From: Pseudarthrobacter oxydans
GTDB taxonomy: Bacteria > Actinomycetota > Actinomycetes > Actinomycetales > Micrococcaceae
Assembly: GCF_034258515.1 (NCBI RefSeq)
Contig: NZ_CP139438.1
Coordinates: forward strand, 2,108,001 to 2,172,000
DNA length: 64,000 nucleotides
Direction of reading: 5' to 3'
This document shows positions 16,206 to 23,507 of the stretch, one piece after another. Both the position numbers and the translations under genes were made by a program. The notes beneath the pieces were generated by a model. That model worked only from the letters and a program-made list of their open reading frames with translations. It did no database searches and had not been told where the DNA came from. Each line of letters opens with the position of its first letter. The first letter of the stretch is position 1.

Positions 16206-17228
16206 ATGGCGAGCGAACAGACCACCATCACAGTCCAGGGGCCGAACGGCGAGCGGGAAATGCGCATTTCGAGCCCCAGCCGGGTCATTTGGCCTGAGCC
16301 GGGAATCACCAAACTCGACCTGGCGAAGTACATCTGCGATGTCGGGGAAGCGTTCATCGCTGCCAACGGTGGCAGGCCTGTGGCCCTGCAGAGGTTCTCG
16401 GGCACCATCGACGGCGAGATGTTCTTCTCCAAGAACCCGCCGAAGGGCGCGCCGGCGTTCGTCCGGTCCACCAAGGTGGTCTTTCCGAGCGCACGCTCCC
16501 ATCCCATGCTGATCCTCGATGAACCCGCAGCTGCCGTATGGGCGGTGCAGATGAACACCATCGTTTTCCACCCCTGGCCCTCCCGTGCGGAAAACACGGA
16601 CAATCCCGACCAGCTGCGCATCGACCTCGACCCCCAGCCGGGAACCGATTTCGACGACGCCATCCCTGCCGCGCTGGCGCTGAAGGAGGTCCTGGCCGAG
16701 GCGGGCCTAGACTGCTTCATCAAGACCTCGGGGAACCGTGGACTGCACGTTTACGCGCCAGTGGAGCCCACGCGGGAATTCCTTGACGTCCGGCACGCTG
16801 TCATCGCTGCGGCCCGGGAACTGGAGCGCCGGATGCCGGAAAAGGTCACCACCGCCTGGTGGAAGGAAGAACGCGGCGAGCGGGTATTCGTGGACTTCAA
16901 CCAAGCCAACCGGGACCGCACCATCGCCGGCGCCTACAGCCCCCGGCCGCTGCCCCACGCCCCGGTGTCCTGCCCGATCACCTGGGATGAACTGGAAAAC
17001 GTGGATCCGAAGAACTTCACCATCCTCACCGTCCCGGACCGGCTCAAGACGCTCGGTGACCCCTGGGCGGACATGGGCAGGAAACCCGGAACCATCGACA
17101 CGCTCCTTGGGTGGTGGGAGCGTGACATCAAGGCCGGGCTGGGCGAGCTTCCGTTCCCGCCGGACTACCCCAAGATGCCGGGCGAGCCGCCCAGGGTGCA
17201 GCCAAGCCGGGCGCGCAAGCAGGAGTAG
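16206..17228 (+). CDS. ligD: LigD-type polymerase/primase domain protein (non-homologous end joining)
   Basis: 340 residues forming the archaeo-eukaryotic primase-like polymerase domain found in LigD. Catalytic acids are Asp140 and Asp142 in LRIDLDPQPG and Asp230 in RVFVDFNQANRDRTI; TSGNRGLHVYAP at 175-186 is the conserved nucleotide-binding region. Ligase and phosphoesterase domains are absent, and neither Ku nor a ligase gene is in the window, so this is a stand-alone polymerase module. It would add nucleotides at broken ends, partnering with Ku and ligase encoded elsewhere. TACGTT at 16194-16199 lies 6 bases before the ATG. The symbol reflects only the domain family. Confidence 0.85.
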   Translation: MASEQTTITVQGPNGEREMRISSPSRVIWPEPGITKLDLAKYICDVGEAFIAANGGRPVALQRFSGTIDGEMFFSKNPPKGAPAFVRSTKVVFPSARSHPMLILDEPAAAVWAVQMNTIVFHPWPSRAENTDNPDQLRIDLDPQPGTDFDDAIPAALALKEVLAEAGLDCFIKTSGNRGLHVYAPVEPTREFLDVRHAVIAAARELERRMPEKVTTAWWKEERGERVFVDFNQANRDRTIAGAYSPRPLPHAPVSCPITWDELENVDPKNFTILTVPDRLKTLGDPWADMGRKPGTIDTLLGWWERDIKAGLGELPFPPDYPKMPGEPPRVQPSRARKQE

Positions 17229-17291
17229 CGGAAGCGGAAGGCAACCTCCGCCGTCGCCCCAAGTCCTTACCCGCGCGCACTTTGCCAGCAG

Positions 17292-17912
17292 CTATTCGAA
17301 CCGGGAGGGATCCCCGGTACCGCGCCGGACAACCTCCGCCACGCCGCTGGAAAAGTCCACCACTGTGGTGGGTTCTGATCCGCAGTCGCCCGCGTCGATT
17401 ACGGCGTCCACCTGGTGGTCCAGGCGCTCCTTGATCTCCCACCCCTGGGTCAGCGGGTCCTCCTCGTCAGGGAGCAGCAGGGTGCTCGAAAGCAACGGCT
17501 CACCGAGCTCCGCGAGCAGTGCCTGAACCACCCGGTTGTCCGGAATCCTCACGCCAACCGTTTTCTTCTTCGGATGCAGCAGGCGCTTCGGAACCTCCTT
17601 GGTGGCCGGCAGGATGAAGGTATAGCCGCCCGGGGTTACGGCCTTGATGCTGCGAAAGACATCGTTCCCGATGTGCACAAACTGGCCCAGCTGCGCGAAG
17701 TCACGGCAGACCAGCGTGAAGTGGTGCTTGTCGTCCAGCCGGCGGATGGTCCTGATCCGGTCCAGGGCGTCCCTGTTGCCTATCTGCGCGCCCAGCGCGT
17801 AGCAGGAGTCCGTGGGATAGGCGATCAGCCCGCCGTCGAGCACTATCTTGACTGCCTGGGTGATGGCGCGGGGCTGGGGGTCCTGGGGGTGAACGTCAAA
17901 GTATCTGGCCAT
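17292..17912 (-). CDS. L-threonylcarbamoyladenylate synthase family protein (YciO type)
   Basis: 206 residues of the YrdC/Sua5/YciO family, which bind ATP, threonine and bicarbonate for the t6A tRNA modification. GGLIAYPTDSCYALG at about residue 29-43 is the family's nucleotide-pocket signature, followed by RTIRRLDDKHHFTLVCRD. Length and this pattern fit YciO rather than the full Sua5, so it may not be the main t6A enzyme. TAGGCT lies 7 bases upstream of the ATG on the minus strand, with no Shine-Dalgarno. It is convergent with the LigD-type gene (63-base gap). Confidence 0.85.
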   Translation of the reverse strand: MARYFDVHPQDPQPRAITQAVKIVLDGGLIAYPTDSCYALGAQIGNRDALDRIRTIRRLDDKHHFTLVCRDFAQLGQFVHIGNDVFRSIKAVTPGGYTFILPATKEVPKRLLHPKKKTVGVRIPDNRVVQALLAELGEPLLSSTLLLPDEEDPLTQGWEIKERLDHQVDAVIDAGDCGSEPTTVVDFSSGVAEVVRRGTGDPSRFE

Positions 17913-18041
17913 GACCCTGAGCCTACGGCCCAGGCGGTCCCTTGCGCACCACCGTTCGGCATCCCCTACCACCCGCCCTTCGTTTGAGGCAGGATGTTGT
18001 CTGGTTCCACCATGTTCCGTCCCCATTCAAGGAGATCCACC

Positions 18042-18476
18042 ATGCCGACCACTCTCAACCCCTACATCAGCTTCCGCGACAACGCCCGCGAGGCGATGAC
18101 CTTCTACCAGGCGGTCTTCGGCGGCGACCTGGCCCTCAGCACTTTCGGCGAGTTCCAGGCCAGCGACGATCCGGCCGAATCGGACAAGATTATGCACGGC
18201 ATGCTGACCACCACCCAGGGGATGGTGCTGATGGGGGCGGACACGCCGAACAGCATGGGGTACGCGCCGGGATCATCCATTTCGATCTCGCTCAGCGGTG
18301 ACGATGAAGCGGAACTGCGCGGGTACTACGAGAAACTCAGTGGCGATGGCGGAACGGTGACCGTTCCAATGGAGCAGGCGCCCTGGGGTGACATCTTCGG
18401 CATGTGCACCGACCGGTTCGGTGTGGCCTGGCTGGTCAACGTCAACAACCCCCAAGTTGCCACGGGAACACCCTAG
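18042..18476 (+). CDS. VOC family protein (PhnB-like)
   Basis: 144 residues with the glyoxalase/bleomycin-resistance fold. PYISFRDNAREAMTFYQAVFGG at the N-terminus and WGDIFGMCTDRFGVAWLVN at the C-terminus are typical of the PhnB/3-demethylubiquinone methyltransferase-like group. The ligand is unknown; no antibiotic-resistance context is seen. The ATG at 18042 has AAGGAG 8 bases upstream and places the conserved motif at residue 6; longer in-frame starts add no conserved sequence. The gene is divergent from the YciO gene, 129 bases away. Confidence 0.85.
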   Translation: MPTTLNPYISFRDNAREAMTFYQAVFGGDLALSTFGEFQASDDPAESDKIMHGMLTTTQGMVLMGADTPNSMGYAPGSSISISLSGDDEAELRGYYEKLSGDGGTVTVPMEQAPWGDIFGMCTDRFGVAWLVNVNNPQVATGTP

Positions 18477-18685
18477 GACGGTAGCTTCTTTCGGGCCGGG
18501 AGGCAGGCGCGCTGAACGGTCCTCGCCCAGGCCCAGCAGCCCCGGGTCATTGAGGAGAATCCGGGCCGGTGCGAGGATGTAGGCGTGGAGCCAGACGTCA
18601 GATTCACCGGCCCGGAACATGAGCGGCCCGCCACTGCCAGGCCACCGGGCCTCCGGCAGGGCTAGGTTCCCGGTTCGGATCAGGA

Positions 18686-19192
18686 ATGACCCGCACGCTC
18701 TATCTCGACGTCGACGGCGTCGTTTGTCCGTTCGGGCCAACCGGAGCCAGCGCTTGGGGATCCGGCTGGAAGTACGCCGATGCGGGCCTCCTGCCCGTGG
18801 CCTATGCGCCGGAACTCGTGGACGGGCTGAACGGCATTGCCGCGATGCCGGGGGTGCGCTGCGTCTGGCTCACCAGCTGGGAGGAACTTGCCCCGCAGTA
18901 CCTGTGCCCGGCCATTGGCCTGGACGGGGCACGGTGGCCTTACCTGACTTCAGGCGGGACAGCCGCGGGGGAGGGCTGGTGGAAGCTTCGCGCCATCCAG
19001 GAGGACGTGGAAGCCGCCGGCCTTGAGGCTGTTGCCTGGATCGACGACCAGTTGGCATTCGAGGCGGCGGCCCAGGCCTGGGCCAGGCTCCTCGGCCGGC
19101 GCATCCTGGCCGTTTCCCCCGATCCGAGACGCGGCATCTCGCCCATGGAACTGGAGCGGATACGGTCGTTTCTCGGACAGCCGTTGTTTTGA
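18686..19192 (+). CDS. HAD-domain hydrolase-like protein
   Basis: 168 residues with a HAD fold: TLYLDVDGVVCPF (Asp nucleophile near residue 8) at the start, WLTSW near residue 62, and AWIDDQLAFE near residue 116 as the C-terminal acidic motif. This compact form lacks a cap domain and resembles the HAD module linked to RNA repair proteins. It is probably a phosphatase with unknown substrate. GGATCAGGA abuts the ATG. It starts 209 bases after the VOC gene; the gap shows no other gene. Confidence 0.75.
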   Translation: MTRTLYLDVDGVVCPFGPTGASAWGSGWKYADAGLLPVAYAPELVDGLNGIAAMPGVRCVWLTSWEELAPQYLCPAIGLDGARWPYLTSGGTAAGEGWWKLRAIQEDVEAAGLEAVAWIDDQLAFEAAAQAWARLLGRRILAVSPDPRRGISPMELERIRSFLGQPLF

Positions 19193-19196
19193 CCTG

Positions 19197-19225
19197 TTGT
19201 TGGGTACGCGTACGATCGATAAGGT
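19197..19225 (+). promoter_or_regulatory. Predicted promoter of pitA with a palindrome in the spacer
   Basis: TTGTTG at 19197-19202 and TAAGGT at 19220-19225 are separated by 17 bases. The spacer contains the perfect palindrome GTACGCGTAC (19204-19213), a possible repressor site. It sits just after the preceding gene and about 120 bases upstream of the chosen pitA start. Confidence 0.5.
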
Positions 19226-19344
19226 TTCACGCCGGTCTGGTTACCGCCACAAGTCATTCCAAGCGAACAGCTGGTGAATTATCTGTGCAGGGCAGCCGGC
19301 GGAAAAGAAACTGCTGGACGTCGACTCTGCAGATTGGGCAACAG

Positions 19345-20646
19345 GTGGATATCACCTTCATGGTGGCGCTGGTTATCGCACTGGCACTATTTTTCGATTT
19401 CACTAACGGTTTCCACGACACCGCGAATGCCATGGCCACGCCCATCGCAACCGGCGCCATCAAACCAAAAACCGCGGTGGCGCTGGCAGCCATCCTGAAC
19501 CTCGTGGGCGCATTCCTTTCCACGGAGGTGGCCAAAACGGTGTCCGGCGGAATCATCCGTGAGGGATCGGACGGCGTCCAGATCACGCCGGACATCATCT
19601 TTGCCGGACTCATGGGTGCCATCCTTTGGAACATGATCACCTGGCTAAAAGGCCTTCCCTCAAGTTCTTCGCATGCCTTGTTCGGCGGGCTCATCGGTGC
19701 AGCCATTGCCGGCATCGGCTTCAACTCCATCAACCTTGAAGGCCTCCTCCAGAAGGTCATCCTCCCGGCGATCTTCGCACCGCTTATTGCCGGCGTCGTT
19801 GCCTACATCTGCACGCGCCTCGCCTACGCGCTGACCTCGCGCCACGATCCCGAGACCGGCAGCAAGCTCACCCAGAAGCGCGGCGGCTTCCGGACCGGCC
19901 AGATCTTCACGTCCAGCCTGGTTGCACTGGCCCACGGCACCAATGACGCCCAGAAGACCATGGGCATCATCACGCTGGTCCTGATTGCCGCCGGAACCCA
20001 GGAGGCCGGCTCAGGACCCCAGTTCTGGGTTATTGCAGCCTGCGCCCTGGCCATCGCCATCGGCACGTACGCCGGCGGGTGGCGCATCATCCGCACCATG
20101 GGTGCCGGTCTCACCGAGGTTAAGCCCGCCCAGGGCTTCGCGGCCGAGACCAGCACGGCGTCTGCCATCCTTGCGTCCTCACACCTCGGCTTTGCGCTCT
20201 CCACCACCCAGGTTGCTTCCGGTTCCGTCATCGGCTCCGGCATGGGCCGCAAGGGAACCAGCGTGCGCTGGAACATGGTGGGCAAGATCGCCCTGGGCTG
20301 GCTGTTCACCCTTCCCGCCGCCGGAATTGTGGGGGCATTGACCGCCCTCCTGGTCAAGACGGGCGTGGTTGGCGTTTTGATTGCCGCCGTTGCCGGCACC
20401 GCAGCCGTGCTGCTGATGTTCTTCTACTCACGCAAGTCCGCCGTCGGCCATCACAACGCCATCGAGGTGGAAGAAGCCGGACAAGCCGTCCGTTTTGCCA
20501 AGAAGAAGGCCCTGGCACGTGCCCGTGCGCGCGCCAAATCCAAGGCAAACGCCCAGACCGAGCCAAACACCCAGCCCACTAACAAAACCGAAGCCGGCAC
20601 CCAGGCGGAAGCCGAAGCCGTCGACACGAAGGATGCCCAACGATGA
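19345..20646 (+). CDS. pitA: Low-affinity inorganic phosphate transporter (PitA family)
   Basis: 433 residues, a multi-span membrane symporter that carries metal-phosphate with protons. The family signature FFDFTNGFHDTANAMATPI is at about residues 14-32 and its inverted repeat SLVALAHGTNDAQKTMG near 195, as expected for the duplicated Pit fold. GTG at 19345 was chosen because it gives the usual MDITFMVALV N-terminus; GTG at 19285 is an alternative. The last about 60 residues are a cytoplasmic-looking tail rich in Lys, Arg, Ala, then Gln/Thr/Glu, unlike the core. It overlaps the next small membrane gene by 4 bases. Confidence 0.9.
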   Translation: MDITFMVALVIALALFFDFTNGFHDTANAMATPIATGAIKPKTAVALAAILNLVGAFLSTEVAKTVSGGIIREGSDGVQITPDIIFAGLMGAILWNMITWLKGLPSSSSHALFGGLIGAAIAGIGFNSINLEGLLQKVILPAIFAPLIAGVVAYICTRLAYALTSRHDPETGSKLTQKRGGFRTGQIFTSSLVALAHGTNDAQKTMGIITLVLIAAGTQEAGSGPQFWVIAACALAIAIGTYAGGWRIIRTMGAGLTEVKPAQGFAAETSTASAILASSHLGFALSTTQVASGSVIGSGMGRKGTSVRWNMVGKIALGWLFTLPAAGIVGALTALLVKTGVVGVLIAAVAGTAAVLLMFFYSRKSAVGHHNAIEVEEAGQAVRFAKKKALARARARAKSKANAQTEPNTQPTNKTEAGTQAEAEAVDTKDAQR

Positions 20647-20864
20647 AGTGGTTGGAACTGCTGACCGTAGCCGGTGCCACCCTGGCGGCCGCTGTGACTG
20701 TGGTGGTCCTCTACTCCCTGGGCGTCAGGCTGACCGCCATCGCCGGTGACCCGCAGCAGGTGTCCCCAGGAACCAAGCGTGCGTTCGCATACGTCTGCTT
20801 CGGCCTGTGCGGCCTGGCAGTGCTCTTCGGGCTGTACCTGATCATTCCGTACTTTTCCGGCTGA
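20643..20864 (+). CDS. Small membrane protein co-transcribed with pitA
   Basis: 73 residues with two predicted transmembrane helices (about residues 5-30 and 48-70). The start overlaps the pitA stop as ATGA, so the two are translationally coupled. Similar tiny proteins follow pitA in related actinobacteria as far as I recall; a role as an accessory subunit is inferred from position only. Confidence 0.75.
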   Translation: MKWLELLTVAGATLAAAVTVVVLYSLGVRLTAIAGDPQQVSPGTKRAFAYVCFGLCGLAVLFGLYLIIPYFSG

Positions 20865-20907
20865 CCTGCCTCTGGCAGGCGCTGATGCCGTTGGCTAGGC
20901 TGGCTCC

Positions 20908-21462
20908 ATGCCACGTATCCAGTACTTCGTCGCCGCGTCCCTGGACGGCTTTATTGCCACGCCCACCGATGACCTGGGCTGGCTGCTGCAGTTCGACGGT
21001 TTTGAGGGCGGCAAGGAAAGCTACGAGTCGTTCATGGCAGATGTCGGCTGCATCGTCATGGGCGGCGGAACCTACGCCTGGCTCCTGGAACACGAGCCGG
21101 GCAACTGGCCTTACCCGGGCACACCCTCCTACGTGTTCACCCGGCATGAGTACACGGCTCCGGCAGGTTCCGACATCACCTTCGTCCGCGGCGAAGTCAC
21201 CGAGTTCCTCGCAGACTTCGAACGGGCCGCCGGCGGCAAGAACATCTGGGTGGTGGGCGGCGGGAACCTCGCCGCCCAGTTCGCTTCGGCCGGACTGCTC
21301 GACGAACTTATCCTCTCCGTCATCCCGGTGGTACTGGGGGATGGCAAGCGGCTGCTTCCGCTGGCAGGCCCGACGCCGCCACTCGAGTTGGTGGCCTCGC
21401 GCACCATGGGCAGGGGAATCGTGGAGCTGCGGTACCGGCTGGACGGAATTGCCGGCTCCTGA
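20908..21462 (+). CDS. Dihydrofolate reductase family protein (RibD C-terminal-like)
   Basis: 184 residues, the third DHFR/RibD-C-like protein in the window and the most canonical. FVAASLDGFIATP is at residues 6-18, VMGGGTYAWL near 51, and NIWVVGGGNLAAQF near 112 is the NADPH-binding stretch, followed by LLDELILSVIPVVLGDGKRL. The substrate is unknown. TAGGCT at 20896-20901 lies 6 bases before the ATG and there is no Shine-Dalgarno, so it is likely leaderless. Confidence 0.87.
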   Translation: MPRIQYFVAASLDGFIATPTDDLGWLLQFDGFEGGKESYESFMADVGCIVMGGGTYAWLLEHEPGNWPYPGTPSYVFTRHEYTAPAGSDITFVRGEVTEFLADFERAAGGKNIWVVGGGNLAAQFASAGLLDELILSVIPVVLGDGKRLLPLAGPTPPLELVASRTMGRGIVELRYRLDGIAGS

Positions 21463-21481
21463 GCGGAAGGCCAACCAACAT

Positions 21482-22939
21482 TCATCCGTCGCGGGCGTGC
21501 AGGAACTGCTCGAGGGCTTCTTCTCCCGGGGAGAGCCCGATGTAGGCGAAGTCCGTACAGCCTGCGATTGATCCTTCCAGGCGTTTCACTTCCGCAGCCC
21601 GATCCGGCCACTTGGGTGGTTCCCAGTCCTGGTGTTCGGTTGTGTAGTGGCGGCCGGTGGGTGAGGTCCAGCCGGGTGGTTCGGTTTTTGTTGCCGGGGT
21701 GGGTTTCCAGCCGCTGGTGTGGCGGAGTTTGTGGTGTTTCGGGCACGGCTGTCCGAGGTTCGAGACTCCTGTGGTGCCGCCGTTGTGCCAGGCGAGGAGG
21801 TGGTCGGCTTCGTTGTCGAGGGAGTGGTTGTTGCAGCCGGGGAAGGGGCATTTTCCGTCGCGCAGCCTGAGCCAGTTCCGCATGGCTTTGGTGACCCGGT
21901 AGCTGGTGCGGCCGATTTCCAGCGGCGCCCCGTCCCGCGGGTCCACGAGGACGCGGTGGAACGAATCCGCGCCCGTCGCGACGAGGTCCCGGGCCATGGA
22001 GGGCGGGACGGGTCCGTACCCGTCCAGCAACGCCGGCTCGTCCGTCAAGCCCAGCAGGGCGAACACTGGCACGGTGACCAGCACCTCGGCCCGGGGCAAG
22101 GCGGTCCCGCTGCTCCCGCTGGTGTTGCTTCCTGGCTTGAGGACCGCTTCGGTGAAGGTGTCGGCCCGGAGCTGGGTGAGGGTGCGGTGCTCGTTCGGTC
22201 CCTGCATGGTCCGGGAGAGGGCGGTGAGCTTGTTCCAGAGGGCCGTGGCCTGGTGGGCGGGCAGGTAGGCGGATAGCCAGACCATCCCGTCCTGGTCGGG
22301 CCGGTATTCGACCCGCCGGTCCGAAACTCCTTGGGCGTGGCGTTGTTCGATGGAGTCGGCGTGGTGGCGTTCGCGCCAGGTGCGCGCCTTGGCCCGGAAC
22401 CTGTACGCGGGGATCTCCCCGATCGGGGCGGCGGTGGCGGGTTTTGGTGTGTCCGGGTCCAGGAAGTGGGCTTCCAGGGCGGCGGCGCCGGCGGGGTCAA
22501 GGGTGGCGGCCTCGTCCACCATGACGGTGGCGTGCTGCCAGGAGATGGTTCCGTTGTGCAGGGCTGCGAGGGTCCGGGGCAGGGAGGTGGTCAGGGCGTG
22601 GGAGCGGGCCAGCAGGGCTCCGGCTGCCCGGTCACCGATGGCCATGACACAGCTGATCTCGGCGGCGATAGCCCTTTCGAGCGCCTGCACGGGCGGGTCC
22701 GGCGGGGCGGCCGCCCGTGCGGTGACGGCGTATGTCCCTGCAGCGCTGACCACCAGCCCAGCAATTCTGGCCTGGACCCCGGCGGCCCCGGCAAGGATGT
22801 CCAGGCACCCGTCGGCCAGCCCGGCCAGCGGATCAGCAGCGGAAAACGGCTCCGAACCGCACCCGTCCGCCTCGGCAATGAGCACGGCAAGAGCGGCATT
22901 CATGTCCGCAAACGCCTTCGCCACCGCCGCTTTTCCCAT
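21482..22939 (-). CDS. DUF222/HNH endonuclease domain protein
   Basis: 485 residues. The first about 330 residues are the DUF222 (13E12-type repeat protein) region, and the C-terminus has an HNH nuclease domain with CPFPGCNNHSLDNEADHL, then PCPKHHKLRH, which hold the zinc cysteines and catalytic histidine. Such genes are often present in many copies in actinobacterial genomes and are suspected of mobility or regulatory roles; their activity is not established. No flanking repeats or integration scar are visible here. The ATG at 22939 is preceded by GATGAT 6 bases upstream on its strand. Confidence 0.85.
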   Translation of the reverse strand: MGKAAVAKAFADMNAALAVLIAEADGCGSEPFSAADPLAGLADGCLDILAGAAGVQARIAGLVVSAAGTYAVTARAAAPPDPPVQALERAIAAEISCVMAIGDRAAGALLARSHALTTSLPRTLAALHNGTISWQHATVMVDEAATLDPAGAAALEAHFLDPDTPKPATAAPIGEIPAYRFRAKARTWRERHHADSIEQRHAQGVSDRRVEYRPDQDGMVWLSAYLPAHQATALWNKLTALSRTMQGPNEHRTLTQLRADTFTEAVLKPGSNTSGSSGTALPRAEVLVTVPVFALLGLTDEPALLDGYGPVPPSMARDLVATGADSFHRVLVDPRDGAPLEIGRTSYRVTKAMRNWLRLRDGKCPFPGCNNHSLDNEADHLLAWHNGGTTGVSNLGQPCPKHHKLRHTSGWKPTPATKTEPPGWTSPTGRHYTTEHQDWEPPKWPDRAAEVKRLEGSIAGCTDFAYIGLSPGEEALEQFLHARDG

Positions 22940-23011
22940 ACCAAAATCATCGCGGGAGGGTACGACATTATTGGGGCCGGGAAGGGCACAGGATCGAAAA
23001 GGGGACTCGCC

Positions 23012-23488
23012 CTACTCCTGCCGGGCCGGGACGTTGTCCCGGATCATGTTCGTTATACGGGCGGTGGACAGCCGGCGGCCCTGCTCGTCCGTAATCAAAA
23101 TTTCGTGGGTGGCCAGGGTCCTGCCCAGGTGGATGGCGGTGCAGGTTCCAGTTACAGTGCCCGCCGCAATGGAGCGGTGATGCGTGGCATTCACCTCGAT
23201 GCCGACGGCGTGGCGGTCCGGTCCCGCGTGCATCCCCGCGGCAAACGAACCAAGGGTCTCCGCCAGCACTACGTGGGCGCCGCCATGCAGAATGCCCGCA
23301 ACCTGGGTGTTGCCCTCCACGGGCATGGTGGCAACGCTCCGCTCGGGACTCATTTCCAGGAAGTGAATCCCCATTTTCACCACCAGGGCGCCGATCCCGA
23401 ACCGGCCCAGCCAACCGTGCAGGTGCTCAGGGATTCCGGCGGCCGCAAGCTCCCCGGCGAAAGGGCCGGGCGTGAAATTGTCCATCAT
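23012..23488 (-). CDS. PaaI-family thioesterase (hotdog fold)
   Basis: 158 residues with the hotdog thioesterase fold: GILHGGAHVVLAETLGSFAAG near residue 65 holds the catalytic helix with its glutamate, as in PaaI/YbdB proteins, which hydrolyse acyl- or aryl-CoA. The partner pathway is not evident. Two adjacent ATG codons (23488 and 23485) can start it. The start codon lies only 19 bases from the divergent polA start, so its own promoter must extend into polA or it shares the 23489-23507 region. Confidence 0.85.
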   Translation of the reverse strand: MMDNFTPGPFAGELAAAGIPEHLHGWLGRFGIGALVVKMGIHFLEMSPERSVATMPVEGNTQVAGILHGGAHVVLAETLGSFAAGMHAGPDRHAVGIEVNATHHRSIAAGTVTGTCTAIHLGRTLATHEILITDEQGRRLSTARITNMIRDNVPARQE

Positions 23489-23507
23489 GGCAACTAGGCT
23501 GGCACCT
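23489..23507. promoter_or_regulatory. 19-base gap between divergent polA and thioesterase starts
   Basis: TAGGCT at 23495-23500 lies 7 bases before the polA GTG. On the minus strand the thioesterase ATG is only a few bases after CTAGTTGCC. There is no room for two separate leaders, so at least polA is probably leaderless and the -35 elements lie within the opposing coding sequences. Confidence 0.6.

Noticed and set aside
21482..22939. Mobile element around the DUF222/HNH gene
   Set aside because: No inverted repeats, target duplication, integrase or tRNA is adjacent.
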